DNA of 39,033 nucleotides, from NCBI GenBank assembly GCA_947652615.1, contig CANTDX010000031.1, forward strand, positions 1 through 39,033. Direction: 5' to 3'. The notes beneath the pieces were generated by a model. The model worked only from the letters and a program-made list of their open reading frames with translations, was not told where the DNA came from and made no database searches. Source of the DNA: an uncultured Dorea sp. (GTDB taxonomy: Bacteria > Bacillota > Clostridia > Lachnospirales > Lachnospiraceae). This document shows, in pieces, positions 7,197 through 16,487 of this stretch (positions within the stretch are counted from its first letter, which is position 1; the number at the start of each line of letters is the position of its first letter). The translations under genes and the position numbers were made by a program.

Positions 7197-10100
7197 ATGT
7201 ATCTGAAAAGCATAGAAGTGCAGGGCTTTAAGTCATTTGCGCATAAGATAAAATTTGACTTCCATAACGGGATCACGGGGATCGTCGGGCCTAACGGAAG
7301 CGGGAAGAGCAATGTAGCGGATGCGGTACGGTGGGTCTTAGGGGAACAGAGGATCAAGCAGCTTAGAGGGGGGAGCATGCAGGATGTGATCTTCTCCGGG
7401 ACGGAGAACCGCAAGCCGCTTAGTTATGCTTCTGTTGCGATCACCCTTGACAATTCCGACCATCAGCTTATGATCGACTTCGAAGAGGTGACGGTGACGA
7501 GGAAGCTGTACCGTTCGGGTGAGAGTGAATATCTGATCAACGGGAGCTCCTGCCGTCTGAAGGATGTGAACGAGCTGTTCTACGACACAGGAATCGGTAA
7601 GGAAGGGTATTCGATCATCGGACAGGGACAGATTGATAAGATCTTAAGCGGGAAGCCCGAGGAGAGAAGAGAATTGTTCGATGAGGCTGCCGGGATCGTG
7701 AAGTTCAAGCGCCGCAAGAACATGTCTGTGAAGAAGTTAGAGGAAGAGCGCCAGAATCTTCTGAGGGTGAATGATATCCTCGCGGAGCTTGAGAAGCAGG
7801 TTGGGCCGTTGGAGCGGCAGGCGGAGACTGCCCGGGAATACCTGAAGAAGAAGGAAGAGCTTAAGACGTATGATATCAATATGTTCCTGCTTGAGACAGA
7901 GCGTCTGGAGGAACAGGTCAGGGATATGGAGAAGAAGCTTGCCATTACCCGGACAGAGCTTGAGGAAGCCAGCCGGAAGTATGACGATATGAAGACGGAA
8001 TACGAGTCGGTGGAGGAGCAGGTTGATGGTATTGACGCGTCTATAGAGAAGGCGAAGGGCCAGTTGAATGAGACTAGCATGCTAAAGCAGCAGTTGGAGA
8101 ACCAGATCGAACTTCTGAAGGAGCAGATCAATAGTATGCATATGAATGATGCACACTATGACCAGCGTGCGAGGACGATCACTTCTGAGATCGGCGTGCG
8201 GGAGGATCAGCTCAAGGAATTGGGGAGCGAGGAAGAGGCTATCCAGGTTCAGATCGATGAGCAGACGAAGCTTGAGGAGAAGGCGAGAGCGGAGCTGATC
8301 GATGTACAGTCAAGAATCGCGGAGATCACGGCATCGGTTGAACACAAGCAGAGTGAGATCATTGAGATCCTCAACAACAGGGCGTCTACCAAGGCGAAGA
8401 TCCAGAAATACGACACGATGCTGGAGCAGATCCAGGTAAGGAAAGCAGGCATGAACCGTCAAATCCTGGAGGCAGAGTCGGAAGAACAGGAACAGGAGAA
8501 GCGGTTTACAGAGTATCAGAAGGAGTTAGAAGAGATCTCCGGGCAGATCATCAGTCTGTCTAAGGAGAACGACGAATACGAGAAGAAGATCGAGGTACTG
8601 CAGGAGCGTCTGACGAAACAGACCGAGCAGTTTCGGATCGGGCAGACAGCGTATCACAGGGAGGAGTCCAGGCTGGAATCTCTGAAAAATATTACGGAGA
8701 GGTACGACGGATACGGCAACAGCATCCGGAAGGTGATGGACCGCAAAAGCCAGGAGAAAGGGATCCTGGGAGTTGTTGCCGATATTATCAAGGTTGACAA
8801 GGATTATGAGGTCGCGATTGAGACTGCCCTTGGAGGAAATATCCAGAATATCGTCACCTCGGACGACGGGACGGCGAAGAGGATGATCGATTATCTCAAG
8901 AAGAATCGGCTCGGGCGCGCAACCTTTCTTCCGCTTACGAATATCCGGGCGAATTCCGGTATAGGAAGGCCGGAGGCGTTAAAGGAACCAGGAGTGATCG
9001 GAACGGCGAATACGCTGGTCAAGGTGGAGGCCCGGTATGAGGTGCTTGCGGATTCTCTTCTTGGAAGGACGCTGGTGGTAGACCATATTGACCATGGGCT
9101 TGCCATTGCCAAGAAGTACAGGCAGTCTATCAGGATCGTTACCCTGGAGGGAGAGTTGATCAATCCGGGCGGGTCCATGACGGGAGGCGCGTTCAAGAAT
9201 TCCAGCAATCTGCTTAGCAGACGCCGGGAGATCGAAGAATTCGAGAAGACGGTGAAGCAGTTGAAGCGGGAGATGGACGAGGTGGAGGCGTCCTCGGATC
9301 TGTTGAGAAAAGAGCGCGCCGGATATTATGAGAAGTTAGATGAGATCGGCGCGAAGCTTCAGAAGGCGTATGTCATCCAGAATACGGCGAAGATGAATGC
9401 GGATCAGGCGGAGGCGAAGATCAGGAATGCAAGAGGGCTTGCGGTGAGCACGAAGGCGGAGGCCGAGAAGCTGGATATCCAGATCACGGATATCGTTGAC
9501 AACCAGGAATCGATCAGCGTGGAGCTGGATACCTCGGAGAGGCTTGAGCAGGAATTGACGGAGCAGATTGAGAAGGAACAGAAGATCCTGGATATACATC
9601 ACGAGGAAGAGGCGGGAAAGATCAAGAAGGCAGAAGAGATCCATCTTGAATTCGCCAGCATGGAGCAGAAGATCACATTCGTGGTGGAGAATGTGAATCG
9701 TATCCAGGACGAGATCGGCAAGTTCCGGGAAGAGTTAAAGGAGCTTGAGAAGAGCAAGGGCGGAACCTCCAAAGAGATTGAAGAGAAGGAGAAGCAGATT
9801 GCAGAACTTCGAGATACCATCGAGAATTCCAGTGAACTGTTTGCAGAGATTCAGGCGGAGATCGAACGGTTTAAGAAGGACAGGGAGGAATTGAATCAGA
9901 AGCATAAGGATTTCCTGCAGAAGCGGGAAGACCTCTCGAAGCATATGTCAGATCTTGACAAGGAGGTATTCCGTCTGGAGAGCCAGAAGGAGAATTATGA
10001 GGCGGCTTCGGAGAAGCAGATCAATTATATGTGGGAGGAGTACGAGATCACTTATATCCGTGCAAAGGAACTGCGGGATTCGAATCTGACAGACCTTGCC

Positions 10101-10757
10101 AGGATGAAGAAGCGGGTGCAGGAATTGAAAGGCGAGATCCGCGCCCTGGGGAATGTCAATGTCAATGCGATCGAGGAGTATAAGAATGTATCTGACCGTT
10201 ATGAATTTCTGAGGGGCCAGCACGACGACCTGGTGGAGGCGGAAGCGACGCTTGAGCAGATCATTGAGGAACTGGATGCGGCCATGCGCAAGCAGTTTGC
10301 GGAGCAGTTCGGGCGGATCGCCAGTGAGTTTGACATGGTGTTCAAGGAATTGTTCGGCGGCGGCAAGGGCACACTGGAACTGATGGCGGATGAGGATATC
10401 CTGGAGGCGGGAATCCGTATCATCGCGCAGCCGCCCGGGAAGAAGCTGCAGAATATGATGCAGTTATCCGGCGGGGAGAAGGCGCTTACGGCGATCGCCC
10501 TGTTATTCGCGATTCAGAATCTGAAACCGTCCCCGTTCTGTCTGCTTGATGAGATTGAAGCGGCGTTAGATGATAACAACGTGGTAAGGTTTGCCCAGTA
10601 TTTACACAAATTGACGAAGAATACCCAGTTTATCGTGATTACTCACAGACGAGGGACCATGACGGCGGCGGACAGGCTGTATGGGATCACCATGCAGGAG
10701 AAGGGAATCTCAACGCTGGTATCGGTAAGTCTGTTGGAGGAAGAGTTGGATCAATAG
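7197..10757 (+). CDS. smc: Chromosome segregation protein SMC
   Basis: A full-length 1186-residue condensin-type SMC ATPase that organises and segregates the nucleoid. The N-terminal head has Walker A GPNGSGKSN near residues 32-40. Long coiled coils run from about 165 to 515 and 640 to 1010 and are rich in Glu/Lys/Gln. The hinge lies at about 520-635 (starting G-V-V-A-D-I-I-K-V). The C-terminal head has the ABC signature LSGGEKALTA near 1088 and Walker B FCLLDEIEAALDD near 1112. Nothing is missing. It is tightly packed between rnc and ftsY and so almost certainly cotranscribed. ScpA/ScpB are not in the window. Confidence 0.98.
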   Translation: MYLKSIEVQGFKSFAHKIKFDFHNGITGIVGPNGSGKSNVADAVRWVLGEQRIKQLRGGSMQDVIFSGTENRKPLSYASVAITLDNSDHQLMIDFEEVTVTRKLYRSGESEYLINGSSCRLKDVNELFYDTGIGKEGYSIIGQGQIDKILSGKPEERRELFDEAAGIVKFKRRKNMSVKKLEEERQNLLRVNDILAELEKQVGPLERQAETAREYLKKKEELKTYDINMFLLETERLEEQVRDMEKKLAITRTELEEASRKYDDMKTEYESVEEQVDGIDASIEKAKGQLNETSMLKQQLENQIELLKEQINSMHMNDAHYDQRARTITSEIGVREDQLKELGSEEEAIQVQIDEQTKLEEKARAELIDVQSRIAEITASVEHKQSEIIEILNNRASTKAKIQKYDTMLEQIQVRKAGMNRQILEAESEEQEQEKRFTEYQKELEEISGQIISLSKENDEYEKKIEVLQERLTKQTEQFRIGQTAYHREESRLESLKNITERYDGYGNSIRKVMDRKSQEKGILGVVADIIKVDKDYEVAIETALGGNIQNIVTSDDGTAKRMIDYLKKNRLGRATFLPLTNIRANSGIGRPEALKEPGVIGTANTLVKVEARYEVLADSLLGRTLVVDHIDHGLAIAKKYRQSIRIVTLEGELINPGGSMTGGAFKNSSNLLSRRREIEEFEKTVKQLKREMDEVEASSDLLRKERAGYYEKLDEIGAKLQKAYVIQNTAKMNADQAEAKIRNARGLAVSTKAEAEKLDIQITDIVDNQESISVELDTSERLEQELTEQIEKEQKILDIHHEEEAGKIKKAEEIHLEFASMEQKITFVVENVNRIQDEIGKFREELKELEKSKGGTSKEIEEKEKQIAELRDTIENSSELFAEIQAEIERFKKDREELNQKHKDFLQKREDLSKHMSDLDKEVFRLESQKENYEAASEKQINYMWEEYEITYIRAKELRDSNLTDLARMKKRVQELKGEIRALGNVNVNAIEEYKNVSDRYEFLRGQHDDLVEAEATLEQIIEELDAAMRKQFAEQFGRIASEFDMVFKELFGGGKGTLELMADEDILEAGIRIIAQPPGKKLQNMMQLSGGEKALTAIALLFAIQNLKPSPFCLLDEIEAALDDNNVVRFAQYLHKLTKNTQFIVITHRRGTMTAADRLYGITMQEKGISTLVSVSLLEEELDQ

Positions 10758-10784
10758 AGTGAGGAAGAAAGCAGGAGGTTAAAG

Positions 10785-11735
10785 ATGGCAGAAGAGAAGA
10801 AGGAGAAGACAGGTTTTTTCAGGCGTCTGGTGCAGGGGCTTGGGAAGACGAGAGATAATATCGTGTCCGGGATGGACAGTATTTTTAACGGCTTTTCTCA
10901 TATTGATGATGATTTCTATGAGGAACTGGAAGAGGTTCTGATCATGGGGGACTTGGGCGTACAGGCGACCTATGATATCCTGGATGATCTGAAGGCGAAG
11001 GTTAGGGAGCGGCATATCAAGGAGCCGGCTCAATGCAGGGAGGTCCTGATCGAGAGCATCAAGGAACAGATGGGTGTGGGCGAGACGGCCTATGAGTTCG
11101 AGGAGAAGACTTCCGTGGTTATGGTAATCGGAGTCAACGGCGTGGGTAAGACGACTACGATCGGGAAGTTGGCAGGGAAGCTTCGCGCTCAGAATAAGAA
11201 GGTAGTGCTTGCGGCGGCCGATACCTTCCGCGCGGCGGCCGGAGAGCAGCTTAAGGAATGGGCGAACCGTGCGCAGGCGGATCTGATCGGCGGGCAGGAA
11301 GGGTCAGACCCGGCGTCTGTAGTCTATGACGCGGTAGCGTCTGCCAAGGCGAGGCACGCAGACGTGCTGCTGTGCGATACGGCGGGCAGGCTTCATAATA
11401 AGAAGAATCTGATGGAAGAATTGAAGAAGATGAATCGGATCATCGACCGGGAATTCCCGGAGGCTTACCGGGAGACGCTGGTGGTACTGGATGCGACTAC
11501 GGGACAGAATGCGCTGCAGCAGGCGAAGGAGTTCAATGAGGTGGCGGATATTACCGGGATCGTCCTTACGAAGATGGACGGAACGGCGAAGGGCGGGATT
11601 GCGGTAGCGATCCATGCAGAGCTAGGGATCCCGGTCAAGTATATCGGGGTCGGCGAGACCATCGACGATCTGCAGAAGTTCGATGCGGATGCATTTGTAC
11701 AGGCATTATTTACGGTAGAAGAGGAGGAAGAATAA
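10785..11735 (+). CDS. ftsY: Signal recognition particle receptor FtsY
   Basis: The SRP GTPase receptor docks ribosome-SRP complexes at the membrane translocon. The 316-residue protein has a short charged N-terminal region (no long acidic A domain), the N helical bundle, and the G domain with P-loop GVNGVGKTT at residues 116-124, the D-T-F-R-A-A-A element, DTAGR at 198-202, TKMDG at 262-266 and the closing GVGETIDDLQKFD motif. AGGAGG precedes the ATG. In many Firmicutes ylxM and ffh follow; here ilvA follows instead, beginning two bases after the ftsY stop codon. Confidence 0.97.
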   Translation: MAEEKKEKTGFFRRLVQGLGKTRDNIVSGMDSIFNGFSHIDDDFYEELEEVLIMGDLGVQATYDILDDLKAKVRERHIKEPAQCREVLIESIKEQMGVGETAYEFEEKTSVVMVIGVNGVGKTTTIGKLAGKLRAQNKKVVLAAADTFRAAAGEQLKEWANRAQADLIGGQEGSDPASVVYDAVASAKARHADVLLCDTAGRLHNKKNLMEELKKMNRIIDREFPEAYRETLVVLDATTGQNALQQAKEFNEVADITGIVLTKMDGTAKGGIAVAIHAELGIPVKYIGVGETIDDLQKFDADAFVQALFTVEEEEE

Positions 11736-11736
11736 T

Positions 11737-12951
11737 ATGCTGACACTTGAAAAATTCGAACAGGCAAGCGAGCTTGTCAAGAATATCACCAATCCGACCA
11801 AATTAGTATACAGTGAGTATCTGAGCCAGGAGACAGGCGGCAGGATCTATCTGAAACCGGAGAATATGCAGTATACCGGAGCATACAAGGTGCGGGGAGC
11901 TTATTATAAGATCAGTACGATGAGCGAGGAGGAGCGCACGAGAGGCCTTATTACGGCTTCGGCCGGCAATCATGCCCAGGGCGTCGCTTATGCGGCACAG
12001 AAGTTCGGCTGTAAGGTTGTGATCGTGATGCCGACGGTTACTCCGCTGATCAAGGTGAACCGGACTAAGAATTACGGTGCGGAGGTGATTCTCTACGGGG
12101 ATGTCTATGACGATGCATGCGAGTATGCATTGAAGCTGGCGGAGGAGAAGGGATATACCTTCGTCCATCCCTTCGATGATCCGGATATTGCTACCGGGCA
12201 GGGAACGATCGCCATGGAGATCGTGCAGGAGCTTCCGACGGTGGATTACATCCTGGTGCCGGTGGGCGGAGGCGGATTGATCACTGGTGTGTCTGCACTT
12301 GCCAAGATGCTGAATCCCAAGATCCAGGTGATCGGTGTGGAACCGTCGCAGGCGGCGAGCATGACGGCGGCGCTTGCTACAGGAGAGCCGGTTTCGCTGG
12401 ACAGCGCCAACACGATCGCGGACGGTACCGCGGTTAAGCGGGTGGGCGAGAAGATCTTCCCCTATGCCCAGGAGAATATCGACAGGATGCTGACCGTAGA
12501 GGACGACGAGCTGATCGGGGCTTTCCTGGATCTGGTGGAGAACCACAAGATGGTGGTGGAGAATTCGGGACTTCTTACGGTCGCGGCGTTGAAACAGCTT
12601 GACCTTAAGGGTAAGAAGGCGGTAGCGATCTTAAGCGGCGGCAATATGGATGTGATCACCATGTCTTCTATCGTGCAGCACGGGCTGATCCAGAGAGACA
12701 GGATCTTCTCCGTATCTGTACTGCTTCCGGATAAGCCGGGTGAATTGGTGAGGGTTGCGGCTACGATCGCAGATGCGAAGGGAAATGTCATCAAGCTTGA
12801 GCACAACCAGTTTGTCAGCACCAACCGTAACGCTGCGGTGGAGCTTCGTATCACCATGGAGGCATTTGGAACAGATCATAAGAATGAGATTATGAAGGCA
12901 TTAGAGGATGAAGGCTTCCGGCCTCGTGAGATCGGAGCGAAGTTATACTGA
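11737..12951 (+). CDS. ilvA: Threonine ammonia-lyase (threonine dehydratase)
   Basis: A PLP enzyme that deaminates threonine to 2-oxobutyrate, for isoleucine synthesis or threonine breakdown. In 404 residues it has the PLP-lysine motif TGAYKVRGA with Lys51, the Asn-containing A-S-A-G-N-H-A-Q-G loop, the phosphate-binding glycine loop PVGGGGLITG near 176, and one C-terminal ACT domain from about 325 (V-S-V-L-L-P-D-K-P-G-E-L). A single ACT domain and this length match the medium clostridial/TdcB-like form rather than the 500-residue two-ACT-domain IlvA of enterobacteria. Its ribosome binding site (GAGGAGGAAG) lies inside the end of ftsY and the genes are two bases apart, so translation is probably coupled. 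No other branched-chain gene is adjacent. Confidence 0.92.
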   Translation: MLTLEKFEQASELVKNITNPTKLVYSEYLSQETGGRIYLKPENMQYTGAYKVRGAYYKISTMSEEERTRGLITASAGNHAQGVAYAAQKFGCKVVIVMPTVTPLIKVNRTKNYGAEVILYGDVYDDACEYALKLAEEKGYTFVHPFDDPDIATGQGTIAMEIVQELPTVDYILVPVGGGGLITGVSALAKMLNPKIQVIGVEPSQAASMTAALATGEPVSLDSANTIADGTAVKRVGEKIFPYAQENIDRMLTVEDDELIGAFLDLVENHKMVVENSGLLTVAALKQLDLKGKKAVAILSGGNMDVITMSSIVQHGLIQRDRIFSVSVLLPDKPGELVRVAATIADAKGNVIKLEHNQFVSTNRNAAVELRITMEAFGTDHKNEIMKALEDEGFRPREIGAKLY

Positions 12952-12965
12952 TGCTTTTGGAAATG

Positions 12966-13001
12966 AACAGGTTTCCTGGTTTTCCGGGGAGCCTGTTTTA
13001 T
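12966..13001 (+). terminator. Terminator closing the plsX-to-ilvA gene block
   Basis: The arms AACAGGTTTCC (12966-12976) and the segment ending GGAGCCTGTT (to 12997) pair over 11-12 bp with two or three G-T pairs, followed by a short T run. It lies 15 bases after the ilvA stop codon. Confidence 0.65.
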
Positions 13002-13034
13002 TGTATGCGGGCAGCGGGGTATTTGATTTAGCTC

Positions 13035-13063
13035 TTGACAATACGTGTATAATTGTATACAAT
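13035..13063 (+). promoter_or_regulatory. Sigma-A promoter of the citrate synthase-gntR-icd operon
   Basis: TTGACA at 13035-13040, a 17-base spacer and TACAAT at 13058-13063 form a near-consensus promoter 49 bases upstream of the first start codon. The spacer and the -10 box lie inside the palindrome at 13043-13072. Confidence 0.85.
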
Positions 13064-13072
13064 TATACACGT
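13043..13072. promoter_or_regulatory. Perfect 30-bp palindromic operator, probably for the GntR regulator in the same operon
   Basis: Each half reads ACGTGTATAATTGTA and is followed by its exact reverse complement with no gap. The centre TTGTATACAA equals the core of the Bacillus subtilis gluconate operator bound by GntR, a FadR/FCD-type regulator, as I recall it. Because it covers the spacer and -10 box, a bound dimer should block RNA polymerase. The regulator gene at 14523 lies in the controlled operon, which would make the circuit autoregulated. Confidence 0.8.
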
Positions 13073-13111
13073 TAACAATCAAAAGGATATGACACGAAGG
13101 AGAGGGCGTAC

Positions 13112-14503
13112 ATGGAGAACAGAAAAGTATATTTAGACAAGCACACCAATCTGCTGCAGCTTGAGGAGCACATGTATCCGCTGGTAGATGTGAAGAAGCC
13201 GAATGTATTCCGGAATCTGTTTCATTATGACGAGATTCCGAAGATTGCGTTCAATGACCGTATCGTACCTCACAGTATGCCGGATGAGATATGGATCACA
13301 GATACAACTTTCCGGGATGGCCAACAGTCGAGGGCGCCGTACAGCACAGAGCAGATCGTAAGGCTCTATGAATATTTTCATAAGCTTGGCGGTCCTTACG
13401 GGAAGCTTCGGCAGTGTGAGTTCTTCTTATACAGTAAGAAGGACCGGGATGCCGTGTATAAGTGTATGGAGAAGGGGTATGAATTCCCGGAGATCACCAG
13501 TTGGATCCGTGCCAGCAAGAAGGATTTTGAGCTGGTGAAGGAGATTGGGATGAAAGAGACGGGGATTCTGGTAAGCTGTTCGGATTATCACATTTTCTAT
13601 AAATTGAAGATGACGAGAAGAGAATGTATGGATCATTATCTGTCGGTAGTCCGGGAGTGTCTGGAGACGGGGGTGAGCCCGAGATGCCATCTGGAGGATA
13701 TCACCAGGTCGGATATCTATGGATTCGTGATCCCGTTCTGCTTAGAACTTATGAAGCTGATGGAAGAATATCAGATTCCGGTCAAGGTCCGTGTCTGTGA
13801 TACCATGGGCTATGGGGTGAATTATCCCGGGGCCGTGATACCAAGATCGATTCCAGGTATCATCTACGGTATCCGTGTCCACGCGGGAGTGCCGAGTGAG
13901 CTGATCGAGTTCCACGGGCACAATGATTTCTACAAGGCGGTAAGTAATTCTACGACGGCTTGGCTCTATGGGGCAAGCGGGGTGAACTGCTCCTTATTCG
14001 GGATCGGGGAGCGGACAGGGAATACGCCTTTGGAGGCGATGGTGTTCGAATACGCGCAGCTTAGAGGGACATTGGACGGGATGGATACCACAGTGATCAC
14101 GGAGCTTGCAGAATATTATGAGAAGGAGATCGGATACCGGGTGCCGTCAAGAACGCCGTTTGTGGGGAGGAATTTCAATGTGACGCGTGCCGGGATTCAT
14201 GCGGACGGTCTTCTTAAGAATGAAGAGATCTATAATGTATTTGATACAGAGAAGTTCCTGAACCGTCCGCCCTTAGTGGCTGTGTCTAACACATCAGGGC
14301 TTGCAGGGATCGCGCACTGGATCAATACCTATTTCCGGCTGCCGGAAGACCGGCAGGTGGATAAGAATACAGAGCTGGTTGCCATGGTAAAAGCCTGGGT
14401 GGACGGAGAATATGAGAAAGGGCGTGTGACAGTCCTGACGGATGAAGAGTTGTTAGCCGTGATCGAGGATGCACAGAATAGACTGGGATATCGTCTGGAA
14501 TGA
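13112..14503 (+). CDS. Re-citrate synthase (isopropylmalate/homocitrate synthase-like)
   Basis: A 463-residue member of the DRE-TIM metallolyase (HMGL-like) family. The TDTTFRDGQQS motif near residue 63 and the metal-binding H-x-H in EFHGHNDF near 267-271 are clear, and DTMGYG lies between them. It lacks the C-terminal regulatory domain of LeuA. In clostridia, proteins of this type next to isocitrate dehydrogenase are the Re-face citrate synthases, known biochemically from Clostridium kluyveri and genomically from the citrate synthase-aconitase-icd cluster of C. acetobutylicum. The predicted reaction is oxaloacetate plus acetyl-CoA to citrate, feeding 2-oxoglutarate and glutamate. The start has AAGGAG about 10 bases upstream. 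Homocitrate or isopropylmalate synthase activity is the alternative, but the icd partner favours citrate. Aconitase is not in the cluster. Confidence 0.78.
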   Translation: MENRKVYLDKHTNLLQLEEHMYPLVDVKKPNVFRNLFHYDEIPKIAFNDRIVPHSMPDEIWITDTTFRDGQQSRAPYSTEQIVRLYEYFHKLGGPYGKLRQCEFFLYSKKDRDAVYKCMEKGYEFPEITSWIRASKKDFELVKEIGMKETGILVSCSDYHIFYKLKMTRRECMDHYLSVVRECLETGVSPRCHLEDITRSDIYGFVIPFCLELMKLMEEYQIPVKVRVCDTMGYGVNYPGAVIPRSIPGIIYGIRVHAGVPSELIEFHGHNDFYKAVSNSTTAWLYGASGVNCSLFGIGERTGNTPLEAMVFEYAQLRGTLDGMDTTVITELAEYYEKEIGYRVPSRTPFVGRNFNVTRAGIHADGLLKNEEIYNVFDTEKFLNRPPLVAVSNTSGLAGIAHWINTYFRLPEDRQVDKNTELVAMVKAWVDGEYEKGRVTVLTDEELLAVIEDAQNRLGYRLE

Positions 14504-14522
14504 GAAGGAAGGGCAGGAAGGA

Positions 14523-15218
14523 ATGGAAGAGTATCATGACCGCTCGCTGCGGGGGAGAGTATTTCAAAGGCTCAGGGAAGACATCTTGTCGGGAGTCTAT
14601 CATGAGCATGAAGAGCTTCGGGAGATTACTATCGGGGAGGAATTAGGAGTCAGCCGGACTCCGGTGAGAGAGGCATTAAGGCAGTTAGAGCTTGAGGGGC
14701 TGGTGACCATCATCCCCAATAAAGGCGCCTATGTTACAGGGATCACCCAGAAGGATGTCTATGATATCTATAAGATTCGTTCAATGTTAGAGGGGATGTG
14801 CGCCCGATGGGCGACGGAACATATTACGGAGAGACAGATCGAGGAGTTGGAAGAGGTGCTGCTGCTGTCTGAATTTCATTTGCAGAAGAAGGGCGGGGAA
14901 CAGGCAGAACAGGTGACAGAGCTGGACGGACAATTCCATAAGGTCTTGTATGAGGCCTCTAACAGCCGTATACTTGAGCATGTATTGTCTGATTTCCACA
15001 AATATGTCCAGATGGCGAGAGCTATGTCGGTAGGGGAGAAGAACCGGGCGGTAAGATCGATCCAGGAGCACCGGGAGATCCTGGAGGCGATCAAGGACCG
15101 GGATGGAGAGCTGGCGGAGGAGCTGGCCAACCGGCATATTTTGAATGTAATGAAGAATCTGCACCTGTCTGAACAGGTGGTCAGGAGAGAGAACAGAGAA
15201 GAACAGGAGGAAATATAG
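14523..15218 (+). CDS. GntR-family (FadR/FCD-type) transcriptional regulator
   Basis: A 231-residue regulator. The N-terminal winged helix contains [20 protein letters not shown], the signature of the family, near residues 35-54. The all-helical FCD ligand domain follows (E-L-D-G-Q-F-H-K near 140 supplies the Asp and first His of the usual metal site, and E-H-R-E-I near 180 and N-R-H near 205 the others). I chose the ATG at 14523 because AAGGAAGGGCAGGAAGG precedes it; an in-frame ATG at 14469 lies inside the citrate synthase gene and would add 18 atypical residues. It is cotranscribed with the citrate synthase and icd genes and is the obvious candidate to bind the palindrome at 13043-13072. 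The ligand is unknown; citrate or another di/tricarboxylate is a reasonable inference. Confidence 0.88.
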   Translation: MEEYHDRSLRGRVFQRLREDILSGVYHEHEELREITIGEELGVSRTPVREALRQLELEGLVTIIPNKGAYVTGITQKDVYDIYKIRSMLEGMCARWATEHITERQIEELEEVLLLSEFHLQKKGGEQAEQVTELDGQFHKVLYEASNSRILEHVLSDFHKYVQMARAMSVGEKNRAVRSIQEHREILEAIKDRDGELAEELANRHILNVMKNLHLSEQVVRRENREEQEEI

Positions 15219-15219
15219 C

Positions 15220-16416
15220 ATGGCAAAGATTAAGATGAACACACCGATCGTAGAGATGGATGGAGACGAGATGACCCGTATCTTGTGGAAGATGATCAAG
15301 GATCATCTGTTGGAGCCGTTTATAGAGCTGAATACGGAATATTACGACCTGGGGCTTGAGCACAGGAATGAGACGGATGATCAGGTGACGGTCGATTCTG
15401 CGAATGCGACGAAGAAATATAAGGTAGCAGTGAAGTGTGCGACGATCACTCCCAATGCGGCGCGTATGACGGAGTATGACTTAAAAGAGATGTGGAAGAG
15501 CCCCAACGGGACAATCCGTGCGATCCTTGACGGGACTGTATTCCGCGCTCCGATCGTAGTGGAGGGGATTGAGCCGTGCGTGCGAAACTGGAAGAAGCCG
15601 ATCACGATCGCGAGGCATGCCTACGGGGATGTGTACAAGGGGGCGGAGATGAAGATTCCGGGCGCCGGCAAGGTGGAACTGGTATATACGGCAGAGGACG
15701 GATCGGAGACGAGAGAGCTGGTTCATGATTTTGACAGCGCGGGTATCGTTCAGGGAATGCATAATATCAGCCAGTCCATTGAGAGCTTTGCAAGGAGCTG
15801 TTTTAACTATGCGCTGGATATTAAGCAGGATCTGTGGTTTGCCACTAAGGATACGATCTCCAAAAAGTACGATCACACCTTCAAGGATATTTTCCAGGAG
15901 ATCTTTGATGCGGAATATAAGGAGAAGTTCGAGGCGGCAGGCATCACATATTTCTATACGCTGATCGATGATGCGGTGGCGCGTGTGATGAAGTCTGAGG
16001 GCGGCTATATCTGGGCCTGCAAGAACTATGACGGAGACGTGATGAGCGATATGATCTCATCGGCGTTCGGTTCGCTTGCCATGATGACGTCGGTACTGGT
16101 GTCCCCGGATGGGTATTACGAGTATGAGGCTGCCCATGGAACGGTACAGCGTCATTATTATAAGCATCTTGAAGGAGAAGAGACTTCAACCAATTCGGTT
16201 GCGACGATATTCGCATGGAGCGGAGCGCTTAGGAAACGCGGAGAATTGGATGGGAATCAGGAATTGATGGAATTTGCCGACCGGCTTGAGAAGGCGACTA
16301 TTGATACGATCGAGGAAGGAAAGATGACGAAGGATCTGGCTCTGATCACGACGATCAAGAATCCGGTAGTGCTGAACAGTGAAGAATTTATAAAGGCGAT
16401 AGCCGGGAAGATGTAA
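15220..16416 (+). CDS. icd: NADP-dependent isocitrate dehydrogenase (eukaryote-like homodimeric type)
   Basis: This enzyme oxidatively decarboxylates isocitrate to 2-oxoglutarate. The 398-residue sequence is of the class seen in eukaryotic cytosolic/mitochondrial NADP-IDH rather than E. coli Icd: it opens [12 protein letters not shown], has the substrate-binding SPNGTIR motif near residue 93, and later the Y-D-G-D-V-M-S-D-M metal site and the [10 protein letters not shown] cofactor region. The NADP preference is inferred from the type. The ATG lies one base after the regulator's stop codon, with AGGAGG overlapping the regulator's end, so translation is coupled. With the Re-citrate synthase it forms the oxidative half-cycle to glutamate. 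Confidence 0.93.
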   Translation: MAKIKMNTPIVEMDGDEMTRILWKMIKDHLLEPFIELNTEYYDLGLEHRNETDDQVTVDSANATKKYKVAVKCATITPNAARMTEYDLKEMWKSPNGTIRAILDGTVFRAPIVVEGIEPCVRNWKKPITIARHAYGDVYKGAEMKIPGAGKVELVYTAEDGSETRELVHDFDSAGIVQGMHNISQSIESFARSCFNYALDIKQDLWFATKDTISKKYDHTFKDIFQEIFDAEYKEKFEAAGITYFYTLIDDAVARVMKSEGGYIWACKNYDGDVMSDMISSAFGSLAMMTSVLVSPDGYYEYEAAHGTVQRHYYKHLEGEETSTNSVATIFAWSGALRKRGELDGNQELMEFADRLEKATIDTIEEGKMTKDLALITTIKNPVVLNSEEFIKAIAGKM

Positions 16417-16425
16417 TTAATCTGC

Positions 16426-16467
16426 GATTTGGGACGTAGTAAATGGAAGTTTACTGCGTCCCAAATT
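16426..16467. repeat. Hairpin repeat copy 1, likely bidirectional terminator after icd
   Basis: The 18-base arms at 16426-16443 and 16450-16467 (left arm GATTTGGGACGTAGTAAA) pair completely with two G-T pairs around a 6-base loop. It lies between convergent genes and closely resembles the hairpin at 17871-17907: both contain GGGACGyAGTAAA and its complement. Confidence 0.8.
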
Positions 16468-16487
16468 GATGAATGTCCTGTACCCAT

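Noticed and set aside
11803..12546. A 247-codon frame antisense to ilvA
   Set aside because: It lies wholly inside a well-supported gene, is His/Arg/Leu-rich as expected of reverse-strand shadows, and has no start signals.
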